Source: CAWKOH01 sp963851245 (lineage in GTDB: Bacteria > Actinomycetota > Acidimicrobiia > Acidimicrobiales > Palsa-688). From it: a DNA stretch of 64,000 nucleotides. A program made the translations under genes and the position numbers. The notes under the pieces were generated by a model. It was not told where the DNA came from, ran no database searches, and saw only the letters and a program-made list of their open reading frames with translations. The stretch covers positions 124,001 to 188,000 of the forward strand of contig CAWKOH010000009.1 in NCBI GenBank assembly GCA_963851245.1, read 5' to 3'. Position 1 is the stretch's first letter, and each line of letters opens with the position of its first letter. Shown in pieces: positions 34,859 to 43,413 of the stretch.

Positions 34859-35882
34859 TCAGGCCATGGATTCGGCCGGTAACAGGCGGCTCCGGAACTC
34901 TCGCGGTGTGGTGTCGAACCAGCGCCGGCAACTGCGCCCCAACGCCGATTGCTCGCTGTAATCGAGCAGAGCGGTTATCTGGGTGAGCGGCAGGTCTGGC
35001 TGGGCGAGGTAACGCTGAGCCAGGTCCCGCCGCGTTTCGTCCTTGATCTCCTCGAAGGTGGTGCCCTCTTCCCTGAGGCGCCGTTGAAGGGTCCGCGGGT
35101 GCATGTAAAGGGCGTGGGCCACCTGGCGATGGCCGCAGGTTCCGGTGCCCAGCAATGCCTCGATGGCCTGCCGCACTTGAATGGTGAACGGGGTTCGGCC
35201 GCGTGGTAGCTGGCTGTCCAGATAGCTGGTGGCCAGGTCGTGCAGTTCGCGGTTCTGTTCGCTGATGGCCAGGTCGAGGTCCCTCGCCTGGTACGCCAGA
35301 CCAAGACGGTCGGCTCGGAAGGTGATGGGCACTTCGAAGCGGGAGCGGTACATCTTCTCGGTTGCCACGGGACGATGGGGGAGCCACACCTCCTGCACGT
35401 GGCACCGCCCTTCCGAGAGCAGGCTCATGATGCGCCAAGCCAATCCGATTCCATGTTCTGCGGTCTGGGCCCATCGAGGGGCGTGATGAACCAGGACGCC
35501 GAACGCCAGGCGGGCTTGTCCCCGTCGCTCTCCGGTGGTGATGGTGAAGGCGACCGCTGCGTTGTAGACGTGCAGGTACTTCGAGGCGCAGCGCATCGCT
35601 TCGCCGACTGTGGGTGAGTAGCGCATGGCCACGGCCAATGTGCCGAGGATCCCGATGTCCTGACGCTCGGCCAGGCGTAGGCCAAAGTCCGGGCACTCGA
35701 GATCAATCGCAGAGCGCTCGAGCAGGTCGATGAAGGCTCTCGAAGCTGATGAAGTCAGTGAGGTGGTCGGGCGCGTCGGGTTCGATGCCCGCCTTGCGCA
35801 ACAGGCGGTTGGGGTTGCCGCCCAGGTCGTTGACCAGCTCGCGGTAACCCCGAAGGGACTGCGCCCGAACCATGGCAGTCAT
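34859..35882 (-). pseudogene. AraC-family regulator with one frameshift
   Basis: From ATG 35882 (after the ribosome binding site GGAGGTCGAA) the frame reads MTAMVRAQSLRGYRELVNDLGGNPNRLL up to FISFESL, then one extra base near 35735 shifts it. The rest (IDLLERSAIDLECPDFGLRLAERQDIGILGTLAVAMRYSP onward) runs in a second frame to 34859. The N-terminal part is an arabinose-binding-like AraC sensor domain; the C-terminal part has the two helix-turn-helices (HRQVAHALYMHPRTLQRRLREEG and LPLTQITALLDYSEQSALGRSCRRWFDTTPREFR). Joined it would be about 340 residues, the family length. A 21-bp-spaced direct repeat lies in front. Confidence 0.85.
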
Positions 35883-36208
35883 TTCGACCTCCCTCGATCT
35901 GTCGCCAGATGGTTAGAGAATGTCGCCAAAGGTCACCGGGCGCAAGTGCCATCCAGCCGTATCTGTTTGTGAGCGGCGGACCCTGACCGCATCGCTCACA
36001 CGCGACCCGGTCGCAGCGAGCGGCTCGCCGACGAGGATAGGGGGCCACCCCGCCGGCGCCGCCGGGCCTGGCCGGCGCCAGGTGGGCCCCGAATCGCCTT
36101 TCGGGACGCGTTATACCGCTGGGAGCAGTACAAGTAGTCCCGGAAGGAGATTCGGGACCCAGAAAGGGTGGCCAGCCCACCCGTAATCCTCAGTTACCAT
36201 CCGTTCAC
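35883..36208. other. Divergent intergenic region between the AraC gene and the carboxymuconolactone-decarboxylase-like gene
   Basis: It holds the TGTCGCCA direct repeats near its left edge, GC-rich inverted repeats around 36035-36095, and TACCAT (36195-36200) 8 nt before the right-hand gene's ATG. No gene is supported inside it. Confidence 0.5.
35900..35930 (-). promoter_or_regulatory. AraC-type direct-repeat operator, copy 1
   Basis: TGTCGCCA at 35900-35907 and TGTCGCCAAA at 35921-35930 are direct repeats 21 bp apart, that is, two helical turns, the usual spacing for an AraC-family dimer. They lie 18 bp upstream of the AraC start. The same pair with the same spacing precedes the truncated AraC copy at 37956-37986, so autoregulation is likely. 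Confidence 0.6.
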
Positions 36209-36601
36209 ATGACCACCGATGATCTCGAACAACGACTGGATAACGGCAGGCGGGTGTTCCGAGAGGTAACGGGCTTGGAGCCACCGGTAGGGTCGCCCGC
36301 TTTCGAGGCGTCGATGCTGCCCCATGTGTTCGGAGAAATATGGACTCGTCCGGGCCTCACCCGCAAGGAGCGCCGGTGGATCAGTCTCACCTGCGCGGCT
36401 ACCTCTGGCTCGCTTCTTCCGGTCGAAGCGCATATGCGCGGGGCGTTGAAGAGCGGCGACATCACCTTGGACGAGTTGAACGAGTGGGTGCTCCAGCTAG
36501 CGCAATATGTCGGCTGGCCCACAGCCGCCATGCTGGACACGACGCTCAGGAGGATCGAACGCGAGTCCGAAGGAGTCGTCGGTACGGAGGCGTCACCTTA
36601 G
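36209..36601 (+). CDS. Carboxymuconolactone decarboxylase-like protein
   Basis: A 130-residue helical protein: GSPAFEASMLPHVFGEIWTRPGLTRKERRWISLTCAATSGSLLPVEAHMRGALKSGDITLDELNEWVLQLAQYVGWPTAAML matches the gamma-carboxymuconolactone decarboxylase fold, including the His in the VEAHMRGAL segment and the YVGWPTAA motif. It lacks the CxxC of peroxidase-type AhpD members, so a hydrolytic or decarboxylase-like role is likelier. TACCAT ends 8 nt before the ATG. The divergent AraC gene may regulate it. Confidence 0.85.
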   Translation: MTTDDLEQRLDNGRRVFREVTGLEPPVGSPAFEASMLPHVFGEIWTRPGLTRKERRWISLTCAATSGSLLPVEAHMRGALKSGDITLDELNEWVLQLAQYVGWPTAAMLDTTLRRIERESEGVVGTEASP

Positions 36602-36677
36602 GCCTCGGGGAATAGGGGTACGGGCGGAGTGTCCGGTCATATAGACCCAACCGGCACAGCGGAGCGGAGCGAGGATA

Positions 36678-36989
36678 ATGGGGCTCGTGCGAACTTCTCC
36701 TGTAGTCGGAAAGAAGGCGTGGTTCGGCCCGCGGCGTCTGGGATGGGGCCTCGAGCCCGTCTCACTTGAAGGTTGGGCGGTCACGTTGGCCTTCGCGGGC
36801 GTGGCCATCGCTATTCGACGCGTTAGGGTCGGCCCCGGGTGGACCAGGTACGTGGTGCTGGGGGCGTTCATGTTGCTCGCGGTCATGAAGGGGAGCGCTC
36901 CCGGCGGTCCTGGCGCCCGCTCCGATTTCGATGCCGCCAGGTTCGCCACCGCCCCGTCGTCGGAGGAGGACGCCGTTTTGCTGAGCTAG
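36678..36989 (+). CDS. Small membrane protein of unknown function
   Basis: A 103-residue protein. KKAWFGPRRLGWGLEPVSLEGWAVTLAFAGVAIAIRRV resembles a widespread family of small bacterial membrane proteins that start with a WFGPKxxGWGxxPxxWQGW segment. A second helix (TRYVVLGAFMLLAVMKG) follows, then an acidic tail. GAGCGAGGA just upstream is a fair ribosome binding site. Function unknown. Confidence 0.7.
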   Translation: MGLVRTSPVVGKKAWFGPRRLGWGLEPVSLEGWAVTLAFAGVAIAIRRVRVGPGWTRYVVLGAFMLLAVMKGSAPGGPGARSDFDAARFATAPSSEEDAVLLS

Positions 36990-37095
36990 AGCGTCCTGCT
37001 CTACACAGAGCTAGTCGCCGACCATCCCCCCAACTGCCCGTAGCGAACCCTACCCTTCTATTCGGTTCTGGCTTCCTTACGCACGGGAGGATCTA

Positions 37096-37497
37096 GTGAA
37101 ACGCTCAGGATGGTTGACCTTCTCGGCGGTGATCATGATCATCGCCGGGATCATGAGGGTTCTCGATGGGATATGGGCCTTCCGGTACAAGGGAACCGTT
37201 GTGGACAACCTTCATCAGGCCATCTTCGGTGACTCCTTGACGACCTACGCCTGGATCTGGACCATAGTGGGAGCGATCCTGATCATTGCTGGCCTTCTCG
37301 TTATGGGCGAGCAGACGCTGGGGTCCGTCCTTGCCCGTTGGGTCGGAGTAGTTGCGGCTGGCATCATGGCCATTACGGCTGTGAGTTGGCTTGCCTACTA
37401 TCCGGTCTGGTCGCTGATCTACATCGGTTTGTCCGTTCTGGTCATCTACGGTCTGCTGGCCCACTACGACGATCGGACCACCGCGGCTGAAAGGTGA
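37096..37497 (+). CDS. Small four-helix membrane protein (SPW/DUF7144-like), copy 2
   Basis: A 133-residue paralogue of the protein at 26799-27236: both share GWLxFSAV, IIAGIMR, IWAFRY, ARWxGV, AAxIxAITAV and YYPVWSLIYIG. Four helices are predicted. The GTG start is preceded by GGGAGGATCTA, a strong ribosome binding site. Function unknown. Downstream lies the truncated AraC copy on the other strand. Confidence 0.8.
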   Translation: MKRSGWLTFSAVIMIIAGIMRVLDGIWAFRYKGTVVDNLHQAIFGDSLTTYAWIWTIVGAILIIAGLLVMGEQTLGSVLARWVGVVAAGIMAITAVSWLAYYPVWSLIYIGLSVLVIYGLLAHYDDRTTAAER

Positions 37498-37591
37498 CGC
37501 CGAGCCTCCTCCTGGCCAGGCCGGGTTCGCGCTGATGTAATGGTTCCGGATCCAACTAAGCGGACGGACCATACTGGGGTCGACTAATAGC

Positions 37592-37936
37592 GCCCCGTCC
37601 TGAGAGCGTCGTTGTAGACGTGGAGGTACTTGGAGGCGCAGCCCTTGGCCTCGCCCATCGTGGTCGAGTACCGCATGGCCATCGCCAGGGTGCCCAGGAC
37701 GCCGAAGTCTTGGCGGTCCGCTAGGCACCGCGCAGCCCGAAGTCGGGGCAGCCCAGGTCGTTGGCGGAGCGCTCCAGCAGGTCGATCAGGCTTTCGAAGC
37801 TGATGAAGGCCGAGAGTCGGTTGAGGGCTGTCGGTTCGATACCCGACTTTTCGTAACAGCCGAAAGGGTTGCCGCCCAAGTCGGTGACCAGTTCCCGGTA
37901 GCCGCGCAGCGATTGGGCTTGGACCATGGCGGTCAT
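37592..37936 (-). pseudogene. Truncated second copy of the AraC regulator (N-terminal part only)
   Basis: From ATG 37936 the frame reads MTAMVQAQSLRGYRELVTDLGGNPFGCYEKSGIEPTALNRLSAFISFESLIDLLERSANDLGCPDFGLRGA and stops at 37721. Further similarity to the copy at 34859-35882 (LGTLAMAMRYSTT, ASKYLHVYN) continues in another frame to about 37592 and then ends. The helix-turn-helix domain is missing, so it cannot bind DNA. Both copies share the upstream operator and ribosome binding site, which shows the duplication included the promoter. Confidence 0.8.
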
Positions 37937-37955
37937 GTGTTCAGACCTCCGAACC

Positions 37956-37986
37956 TGTCGCCGGGTGGGGAGAGTCTGTCGCCAAA
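37956..37986 (-). promoter_or_regulatory. AraC-type direct-repeat operator, copy 2
   Basis: TGTCGCCG (37956-37963) and TGTCGCCAAA (37977-37986) repeat the pattern and 21-bp spacing found in front of the other AraC gene, 19 bp upstream of this start. Confidence 0.55.
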
Positions 37987-38073
37987 GGTCAAAAGTTGCG
38001 ACCACCTTCTTGCCGACAATGACTACAGCGGTGGGGACCATCCGTCACCAATCAACCCGTCCACACCGGCTCC

Positions 38074-38448
38074 ATGACCCCGCACATCGACTCCGGTGAC
38101 CTGGTCATCGACCGACCGGCCGGACCGGTCCATGTCGGTCAGGTCATCACCTTTGCCAAAGCTACCGGTCAATACGTCACCCACCGGGTGGCGGCCATCA
38201 CCCCGGCCGGGATCCAAACCAAAGGGGACGCCAACCCTACTGATGACTTCGGGTACGTGACCCAGGCCCAGGTGGCCGGTCGGGTGGCCGCAGTCATCCC
38301 CGACGCCGGGTTCGCGGTGGTGTTCTGCACCCACCCTGAAGGGGTGATCGGGCTGGTAATGCTCATGGGTGGCATCGGGCTGGCCTGGAGCCTGCTGCTG
38401 GGCAAGGATCATCTGGGCACCGAGGTTCCCATTGTCCATAAGTCCTAA
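38074..38448 (+). pseudogene. Signal peptidase I fragment lacking its N-terminal anchor
   Basis: MTPHIDSGDLVIDRPAGPVHVGQVITFAKATGQYVTHRVAAITPAGIQTKGDANPTDD is the catalytic domain of a signal peptidase I of the archaeal/Gram-positive (S26B-like) type, followed by a C-terminal helix (IGLVMLMGGIGLAWSLLLG). The conserved GSM motif is still encoded just upstream in the same frame (Gly-Ser before this ATG), but the membrane anchor is gone: the frame is closed by a TGA about 60 bp upstream. Starting at the ATG loses the catalytic Ser. It abuts the promoter of the truncated AraC copy, which suggests a rearrangement joint. Confidence 0.72.
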
Positions 38449-38463
38449 TCGCCATCAGCGCCT

Positions 38464-38485
38464 CCAGCCCTCTCACCGGGGCTGG
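38464..38485 (+). terminator. Short stem-loop after the signal peptidase fragment
   Basis: CCAGCCC (38464-38470) and GGGCTGG (38479-38485) pair around an 8-nt loop, 16 bp after the stop. No T-run follows. Confidence 0.4.
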
Positions 38486-39033
38486 GGAGCGGTGCGGACG
38501 ATCCCTACCTTTTTATTGCGGATACCACAGCGCTTGATCTTGTGCTAACCGTCGAGCCGGATCACGGCTCAAACACGAGGTCTGACAACCGTAGCAATAT
38601 GTGCAGCCTGACTGGCATCTATTTAGGCTATTTTAACTAGTATTGACATCAGTACGCTACCGGCTACGAGCCGAGATCGTTAAGCGTGCGGGTCGGGCAG
38701 GGCATACCTTCAAGTCGGTGCTCGTCGGGACGTCAGGTTGGCGGGCAAGTGGCAGTTAGCCAGACGCCAACTTCCGTGGGCTGGACGTACCCATGGCCAA
38801 CGGGCAGGGGCGAAAGGTCCGGCGTAGACCGAACATGGTGCCCAGCCTTACGCTGGTCACCCGCGGCCGAGCGGAAGCCGTCGCAAGCTCTCTGCGCCTG
38901 GGTGCCGTCCGGTCTGGCGCCGTTATGTTCGAGCGGCCCCGGCCCGGCATCGCCCAAAGGGGGTGAGGCGGCAGATTGCGGAAAAGCGAACACTAAGGTC
39001 GCGCAGTCGAGGGTTCGCGGAGGGAGGGTTCGA
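38486..39033. other. Long intergenic region upstream of the phosphoesterase gene
   Basis: From about 38500 to 38660 the sequence is clearly AT-richer than the rest of the window and contains TTGACA (38643-38648), with no convincing -10 at the right distance. The rest is GC-rich without a supported gene; an open frame continuing into the phosphoesterase has no family features before 39034. Confidence 0.4.
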
Positions 39034-40629
39034 ATGCCCGCAGATCGAAGCCATGCCATGGATCACGTGGTGGTGGTGCTCTTCGAGAACCGATCCTTCG
39101 ACAATGTCCTGGGCCGCCTGTATGGACCCGAGGATGGCAAGACTTTCGAGGGGGTGATCGGCAAGGACCTCTCGAACCCGATTCCCGAGTGGGCCGAACA
39201 TGGTGGCGAGCGCAAGGTGGTCCCTTATGGGATCACCGCGGATATGGACTCGCCCAATCCGGACTCGGGCGAGGAGTACTTCCACACCAACACCCAGCTT
39301 TACAACACGATGGACGATCACAACCGGTTCAAGATCGGCGAAGGCGTGACCCAGCCGTGGAATGCGCCGGCTAGCGGGGCGACGCCGACCATGGACGGGT
39401 TCGTGGCCGACTACATCAGTACCTTCACCGCCGAGGTCGGCCGTCAGCCCAGCTATGACGAGTACGCCCAGATCATGACGGGCTACACGCCGCAGCAGCT
39501 CCCGGTGCTCAGCTCCGTCGCCCGGGACTTCGGGGTGTTCGATCACTGGTTCTGCGAGGTGCCATCGCAGACGTTCATGAACCGCTCGTTCTGGACGGCG
39601 GCCACCTCGTCAGGGTTGGTGGTGAACAGCCCGGCGGCGAAGTGGCTGACCCAGAACACGGCCCAGACCGTGTTCGAGCGCCTGGAGGGTCACGGCAAGA
39701 CCTGGAAGGTGTACGTGGCCGAGCCCATGCCGCTGTCGGTCACCGGACTCATTCACTTCCCCCGCCTCCACGACCGCCTGGCTACCCACTTCGTCCCCTT
39801 CGCCGAGTTCGAGAAGGACGCCGCCGCGGGGACCCTGCCCGATTTCTCGTTGATCGAGCCGGACTTGGCATCGGGCCATAACGACTACCACCCCGCCTAC
39901 GGACGGTCGTTCATCGGTGGGAACCTGGACATCGGGTTCGACCCGCCGTCGTCGATGTTAGGTGGAGAGGCATTCCTGCAGCGCATCTACGACGCCTATC
40001 GGTCCATGACCGCGGTTTCGGGCATCAACGTCTGGAACACCGCCCTGCTGATCGGTTGGGACGAGCCGGGCGGCACCTACGATCACGTCCCCCCCGGCCC
40101 CGTCCCCTCCCCCGAGGCTGGTGCCCCGCCAGGGGAAATGGGGTTCCGGTTCGATCGTTCGGGCTACCGGGTCCCCGCCATCATCGTGTCGCCCTGGGTC
40201 GAACGGGGCTCGGTGTACAACGAGGAGTTCCGGCACACGTCGCTGATCGCCACCCTCCGCAAGACGTGGGGCCTGGGCGAGCCGCTCACCGGCCGTGACG
40301 CCTCGGCGCGCACCTTCGACCATGTCTTCGCCCGAGATACGCCCCGAGACCCCAACAGCTGGGTCAGCGTCCGAGCACAGCCGGTGCCCGCCTGGACGCT
40401 GGACCTTCAGGCCGCCGGGGCAGCACTGAGCACACTGGGCACGGCCATCGGCCCCGGCCTGATCGAGGCAGCCAAGAAGATGGGCATCAAGCTGCCGCCC
40501 CAGCTTGATGGTCCCAGCCCCCAGTTCACCCCTGAACTCCTCATCCAGTTCCTGAGGGAAATCTGCCTGCACGTCTTCCCCGCCCTGGCCTCCGAGCGCG
40601 TCAGGAGATGCCGGCTGAGCGTGCAGTGA
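39034..40629 (+). CDS. Phospholipase C / acid phosphatase-type phosphoesterase
   Basis: A 531-residue enzyme of the phosphoesterase family that includes phospholipase C and AcpA. MDHVVVVLFENRSFDNVLGRLYGPEDG carries the N-terminal metal/nucleophile motif (ENRSFD), FCEVPSQTFMNRSFW the middle motif, SGHNDYHPA and LIGWDEPGGTYDHVPPGPVPSP the later metal ligands. No signal peptide is visible, although most relatives are exported. ATG 39034 follows GGAGGGAGGG, a strong ribosome binding site. It hydrolyses phosphate esters, probably of phospholipids. An aquaporin gene follows after 55 bp. Confidence 0.87.
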   Translation: MPADRSHAMDHVVVVLFENRSFDNVLGRLYGPEDGKTFEGVIGKDLSNPIPEWAEHGGERKVVPYGITADMDSPNPDSGEEYFHTNTQLYNTMDDHNRFKIGEGVTQPWNAPASGATPTMDGFVADYISTFTAEVGRQPSYDEYAQIMTGYTPQQLPVLSSVARDFGVFDHWFCEVPSQTFMNRSFWTAATSSGLVVNSPAAKWLTQNTAQTVFERLEGHGKTWKVYVAEPMPLSVTGLIHFPRLHDRLATHFVPFAEFEKDAAAGTLPDFSLIEPDLASGHNDYHPAYGRSFIGGNLDIGFDPPSSMLGGEAFLQRIYDAYRSMTAVSGINVWNTALLIGWDEPGGTYDHVPPGPVPSPEAGAPPGEMGFRFDRSGYRVPAIIVSPWVERGSVYNEEFRHTSLIATLRKTWGLGEPLTGRDASARTFDHVFARDTPRDPNSWVSVRAQPVPAWTLDLQAAGAALSTLGTAIGPGLIEAAKKMGIKLPPQLDGPSPQFTPELLIQFLREICLHVFPALASERVRRCRLSVQ

Positions 40630-40684
40630 GGCAAAGCCACTATCGAGGCATCTGAAAGCCGTCTAGAGAAAGGTCAAATCGGTT

Positions 40685-41512
40685 ATGTCACCCGAGCAGG
40701 CGATCCCCACACCGAGCCCGCTGGGCCCCCTGGCCCGCTACGAGCAGAACGTCATCGACCGCATCACCGACTTCAACGACCCCCGCCAGGAATGGCGGCG
40801 ACTGTTCTCCGAAGTCCTCGGCACCTTCTTCCTGGTGCTGGTGGCCGCCGGTGGGGGCATGATGGGCCAAGCCTTCCCGAACACGATCAGCCGCACCGCC
40901 GCCGTAGTCGCCCCGGCGCTGATGGTCATGGCCATCATTCTGTTCATGGGCAAAATCTCCGGCGCCCACCTCAACCCCGCGGTCAGCATCGCCTTCGCTC
41001 TGCGGCGGGACTTCCAGTGGCGGCGCGTCCCCGGCTACATCGTGGCCCAGCTGGCCGGAGCCACCCTGGCCGCCCTGTTCTTGCGGGCCGTGATCAACGT
41101 TTCGGCCAAGTACGGGTCCAACTATCCCGCCCACGGCTACTCCAACCTGGCCGCCTTCTGGATGGAACTCATCTTGACCATGGGCCTGGTCAGCGTGATC
41201 CTGGGCACCGCCTCGGGGGCCCAGAACGTCGGCATCTTCGGCGCTTTCGGCGTCGGCGGCTACATCGCCCTGGCCGGACTGTGGGGCAGCCCCATCTCGG
41301 GGGCGTCCATGAACCCGGCCCGCACCTTCGGACCCGACCTGGTCGGCAAGACCTTCACCGGCTACTGGGTGTATGTGGCCGGCCCGATCGCCGGTGCCGC
41401 CCTGGCCGTCGTCATCGCCTACGTCCTGCGAGGCCCCGGTGGCGGCAGATCCGGCTCGGGCGCGGGCCAAGGCGACCTGTTTACCGAGGTGTACGAGGCC
41501 GGACACTCCTAA
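40685..41512 (+). CDS. MIP-family channel (aquaporin/glycerol facilitator)
   Basis: A 275-residue channel with six helices. Both half-helix motifs are present: SGAHLNPAVSIAFAL and SGASMNPARTFGPDLVG. A hydrophilic N-terminal 40 residues precede the first helix, and the C-terminus is a Gly/Ser-rich tail. Water, glycerol or small neutral solutes pass. The phosphoesterase upstream could release glycerol derivatives, so a shared role is possible but not proven. GAGAAAGG precedes the ATG. Confidence 0.93.
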   Translation: MSPEQAIPTPSPLGPLARYEQNVIDRITDFNDPRQEWRRLFSEVLGTFFLVLVAAGGGMMGQAFPNTISRTAAVVAPALMVMAIILFMGKISGAHLNPAVSIAFALRRDFQWRRVPGYIVAQLAGATLAALFLRAVINVSAKYGSNYPAHGYSNLAAFWMELILTMGLVSVILGTASGAQNVGIFGAFGVGGYIALAGLWGSPISGASMNPARTFGPDLVGKTFTGYWVYVAGPIAGAALAVVIAYVLRGPGGGRSGSGAGQGDLFTEVYEAGHS

Positions 41513-41857
41513 GCCGCCGACTCCACGGCCCGGACAGCACAAGTCGGCGACCGCTCCGAAGCAGAACACGCGCCCAGAATCCGGTGCCATTCGAATCGCT
41601 TTCCACTCCGATCGACGGTTCCCGCAGCACGGACGGACGCGGCGGTGTGGCCCATATTCGCGGCCCAGAACCACGCAGGCCGAGTCATCCAGACCGCCAG
41701 GTCTGAGGGCTCCCGTCGTCACCCGGTCTGGCGATCAGCCTGGCGTAGGCAGTTTGCTGCGACCGCAATACGATTCGACTTCCTGTCGGAGCATCCCGCC
41801 CCGCCGGGTGAGATAGTCGCGGGTTAAAGCGACGCCGTCACGCACCAGTGATCGAGC
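41513..41857. other. Intergenic region without a supported gene
   Basis: I see no coding, repeat or strong stem-loop signal between the aquaporin and the convergent methyltransferase. Confidence 0.4.
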
Positions 41858-42691
41858 TCATGTTTTGTGGGCGGTCACGACCCAGTACTGCCCGTTGAGC
41901 CTGACCCCGTCGGCGCCGGCGTGGGTTTGCAGGGACTCACGAACCGCATCGAGGGCGGCGGCCACCTTTGCCTCCTCCTTACCTTCGAGCAGCCGCCGGC
42001 CCAGCGCGTCCGCGGCCATAAACGATGTCACGTCGTCCGCGTCGATCCCCATCCACAAGCTGTCGGTGGCGTCCTGCACCGATATCTCCGAGAAGCCCGA
42101 GGATCCCAGCAGCTCACGGATGCGGTCCGGGTCGGCCAGGGCGAACGGTCCGGGCGCGCCCGGCGTCTCAGGCTCGGGCATGCCGACGTGCGCCACCGCT
42201 GCCATTACCGGCACGCAGAGCCACTCGTTGCTGAACATGTCCTTCCAGCACACGAAGCACATGCGGCCGCCGGCGCGCAGGGCCCGGCCCAGATTGGTGA
42301 AAGCGGCGGTCGGGTCGTCGAAGAACATCACCCCGAACCGGCTGATGATGGTGTCGAAGGGCTCGTCGAAGTTGACGCTCTGGGCGTCGGCTTGCATGAA
42401 CCTGGCTGGCGAGTGTTCCGCCGCCGCCCTCTGTCTGGCCAGGTCCAACATGGGTGCTGACAGGTCGACGCCTAGGACCCGCCCGGTTGGGCCCACGAGG
42501 CGGGTGGCCGCGAGAGTGGTGGTCCCGTTGCCGCACCCCACGTCGAGGACGGCTTCGCCCCCCGCCAGTGTTGCGGCCGCCAGCAACCGGGCCCCGCACG
42601 GCTCGAGCATGGCGTCGTAGCGGACCTGCTCGCGCACCCACTGGTTTCCCCCTCGGGTATTCCAGAACTCGACCATCTCATCGTTTGGCAT
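41858..42691 (-). CDS. Class I SAM-dependent methyltransferase
   Basis: A 277-residue enzyme: AVLDVGCGNGTTTLAATRLVGPTGRVLGVDLSAPMLDLARQRA is motif I plus the acidic loop, FDTIISRFGVMFFDDPTAAFTNLGRALRAGGRMCFVCW motifs II and III. It resembles UbiE-like small-molecule methyltransferases. I chose ATG 42691 (MPNDEMVEFWNTRGGNQWV), where the conserved helix begins, instead of the open frame up to 42751. No partner gene identifies the substrate. Confidence 0.88.
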   Translation of the reverse strand: MPNDEMVEFWNTRGGNQWVREQVRYDAMLEPCGARLLAAATLAGGEAVLDVGCGNGTTTLAATRLVGPTGRVLGVDLSAPMLDLARQRAAAEHSPARFMQADAQSVNFDEPFDTIISRFGVMFFDDPTAAFTNLGRALRAGGRMCFVCWKDMFSNEWLCVPVMAAVAHVGMPEPETPGAPGPFALADPDRIRELLGSSGFSEISVQDATDSLWMGIDADDVTSFMAADALGRRLLEGKEEAKVAAALDAVRESLQTHAGADGVRLNGQYWVVTAHKT

Positions 42692-43283
42692 GACAACAGT
42701 CTGGTCTACGCCCCCGACCCCTACAGAAAGCCCGGTGGTGGCCGGGAACACAAGGGACCAATCGACTCGACAAAGGAGCTATCGATGGGCTCGCCCGCAC
42801 GACAGACGACGAACCGACTGCTACTCATGGCGGATCCGTCACCTGGGGAGCAGCCCTAAACGTCAACCTGTTCTATCAGTCAGGGGCCGCCCACAACGCC
42901 GGCACTGGGCGGCGTTATGGCGTGGCCCGCTATCTGGATCGGACAAACGACGCAGACCGAATCGCGAGCGGCCCCCGGAGATCCAGCCCAAGGCCGGAAT
43001 CCAAAAGGGGGCGATGGGAACACTTCCGTGACACCATCTTGCTGCCCCAAATGCAAAGGGCATCGTCGGCGGATTCCCGACAACCCCCCGGGAGACACCC
43101 ATCGACCTGTACAAGGTCATGCCCTAGTCACCTCTGGAGCCCGCCCAACCGCACCCGGTCTTCTGGCCTGGGTGCGTCATCAGCGTGAACTCGCTCCGGC
43201 AAGACTCCGGTGAGTTCACTCTGAACCGGAACCCACAGCCCGTGAGAGACGCCGATGGGTAGATTGGTGAGGATCACGGAAGG
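42692..43283. other. Region between the methyltransferase and the IS21-like element
   Basis: Overlapping short open frames exist on both strands, but none shows a domain, a ribosome binding site or consistent codon use. It may be scar sequence next to the insertion element. Confidence 0.4.
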
Positions 43284-43326
43284 TCCCGCAGACTCGATCA
43301 CTGAAATCCAGCAGTTCTGAGCGGGG
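43284..43326 (+). repeat. Left terminal inverted repeat region of the IS21-like element
   Basis: The block from TCCCGCA (43284-43290) through GATCACTGAAATCC to GAGCGGG is an inverted match to 46073-46116, with about four-fifths of positions identical by eye and small gaps. IS21 ends usually carry such multiple transposase-binding repeats. Confidence 0.65.
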
Positions 43327-43413
43327 TGGGTGGGCCTGATGGTCCACCACCTGGGTGGGGGCTCCCTCGACGCTGTCGGTGTCCAAGCCGCAGATCGAAG
43401 GAGCCCCGACCCC

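Noticed and set aside
34551..35696. Minus-strand open frame of 381 codons over the AraC gene
   Set aside because: The AraC helix-turn-helix and sensor sequence is in another frame; this one is Arg/Pro/Gly-rich shadow sequence.
38643..38670. TTGACA with a following ACGAG-type box as a promoter for the phosphoesterase
   Set aside because: No TANNNT lies 16-18 bp downstream and the gene is almost 370 bp away; kept only as a note on the intergenic region.
42863..43213. Small open frames with a CPKC motif before the IS21-like element
   Set aside because: One Cys pair only, no ribosome binding site, and competing frames on both strands; not enough to call a gene.
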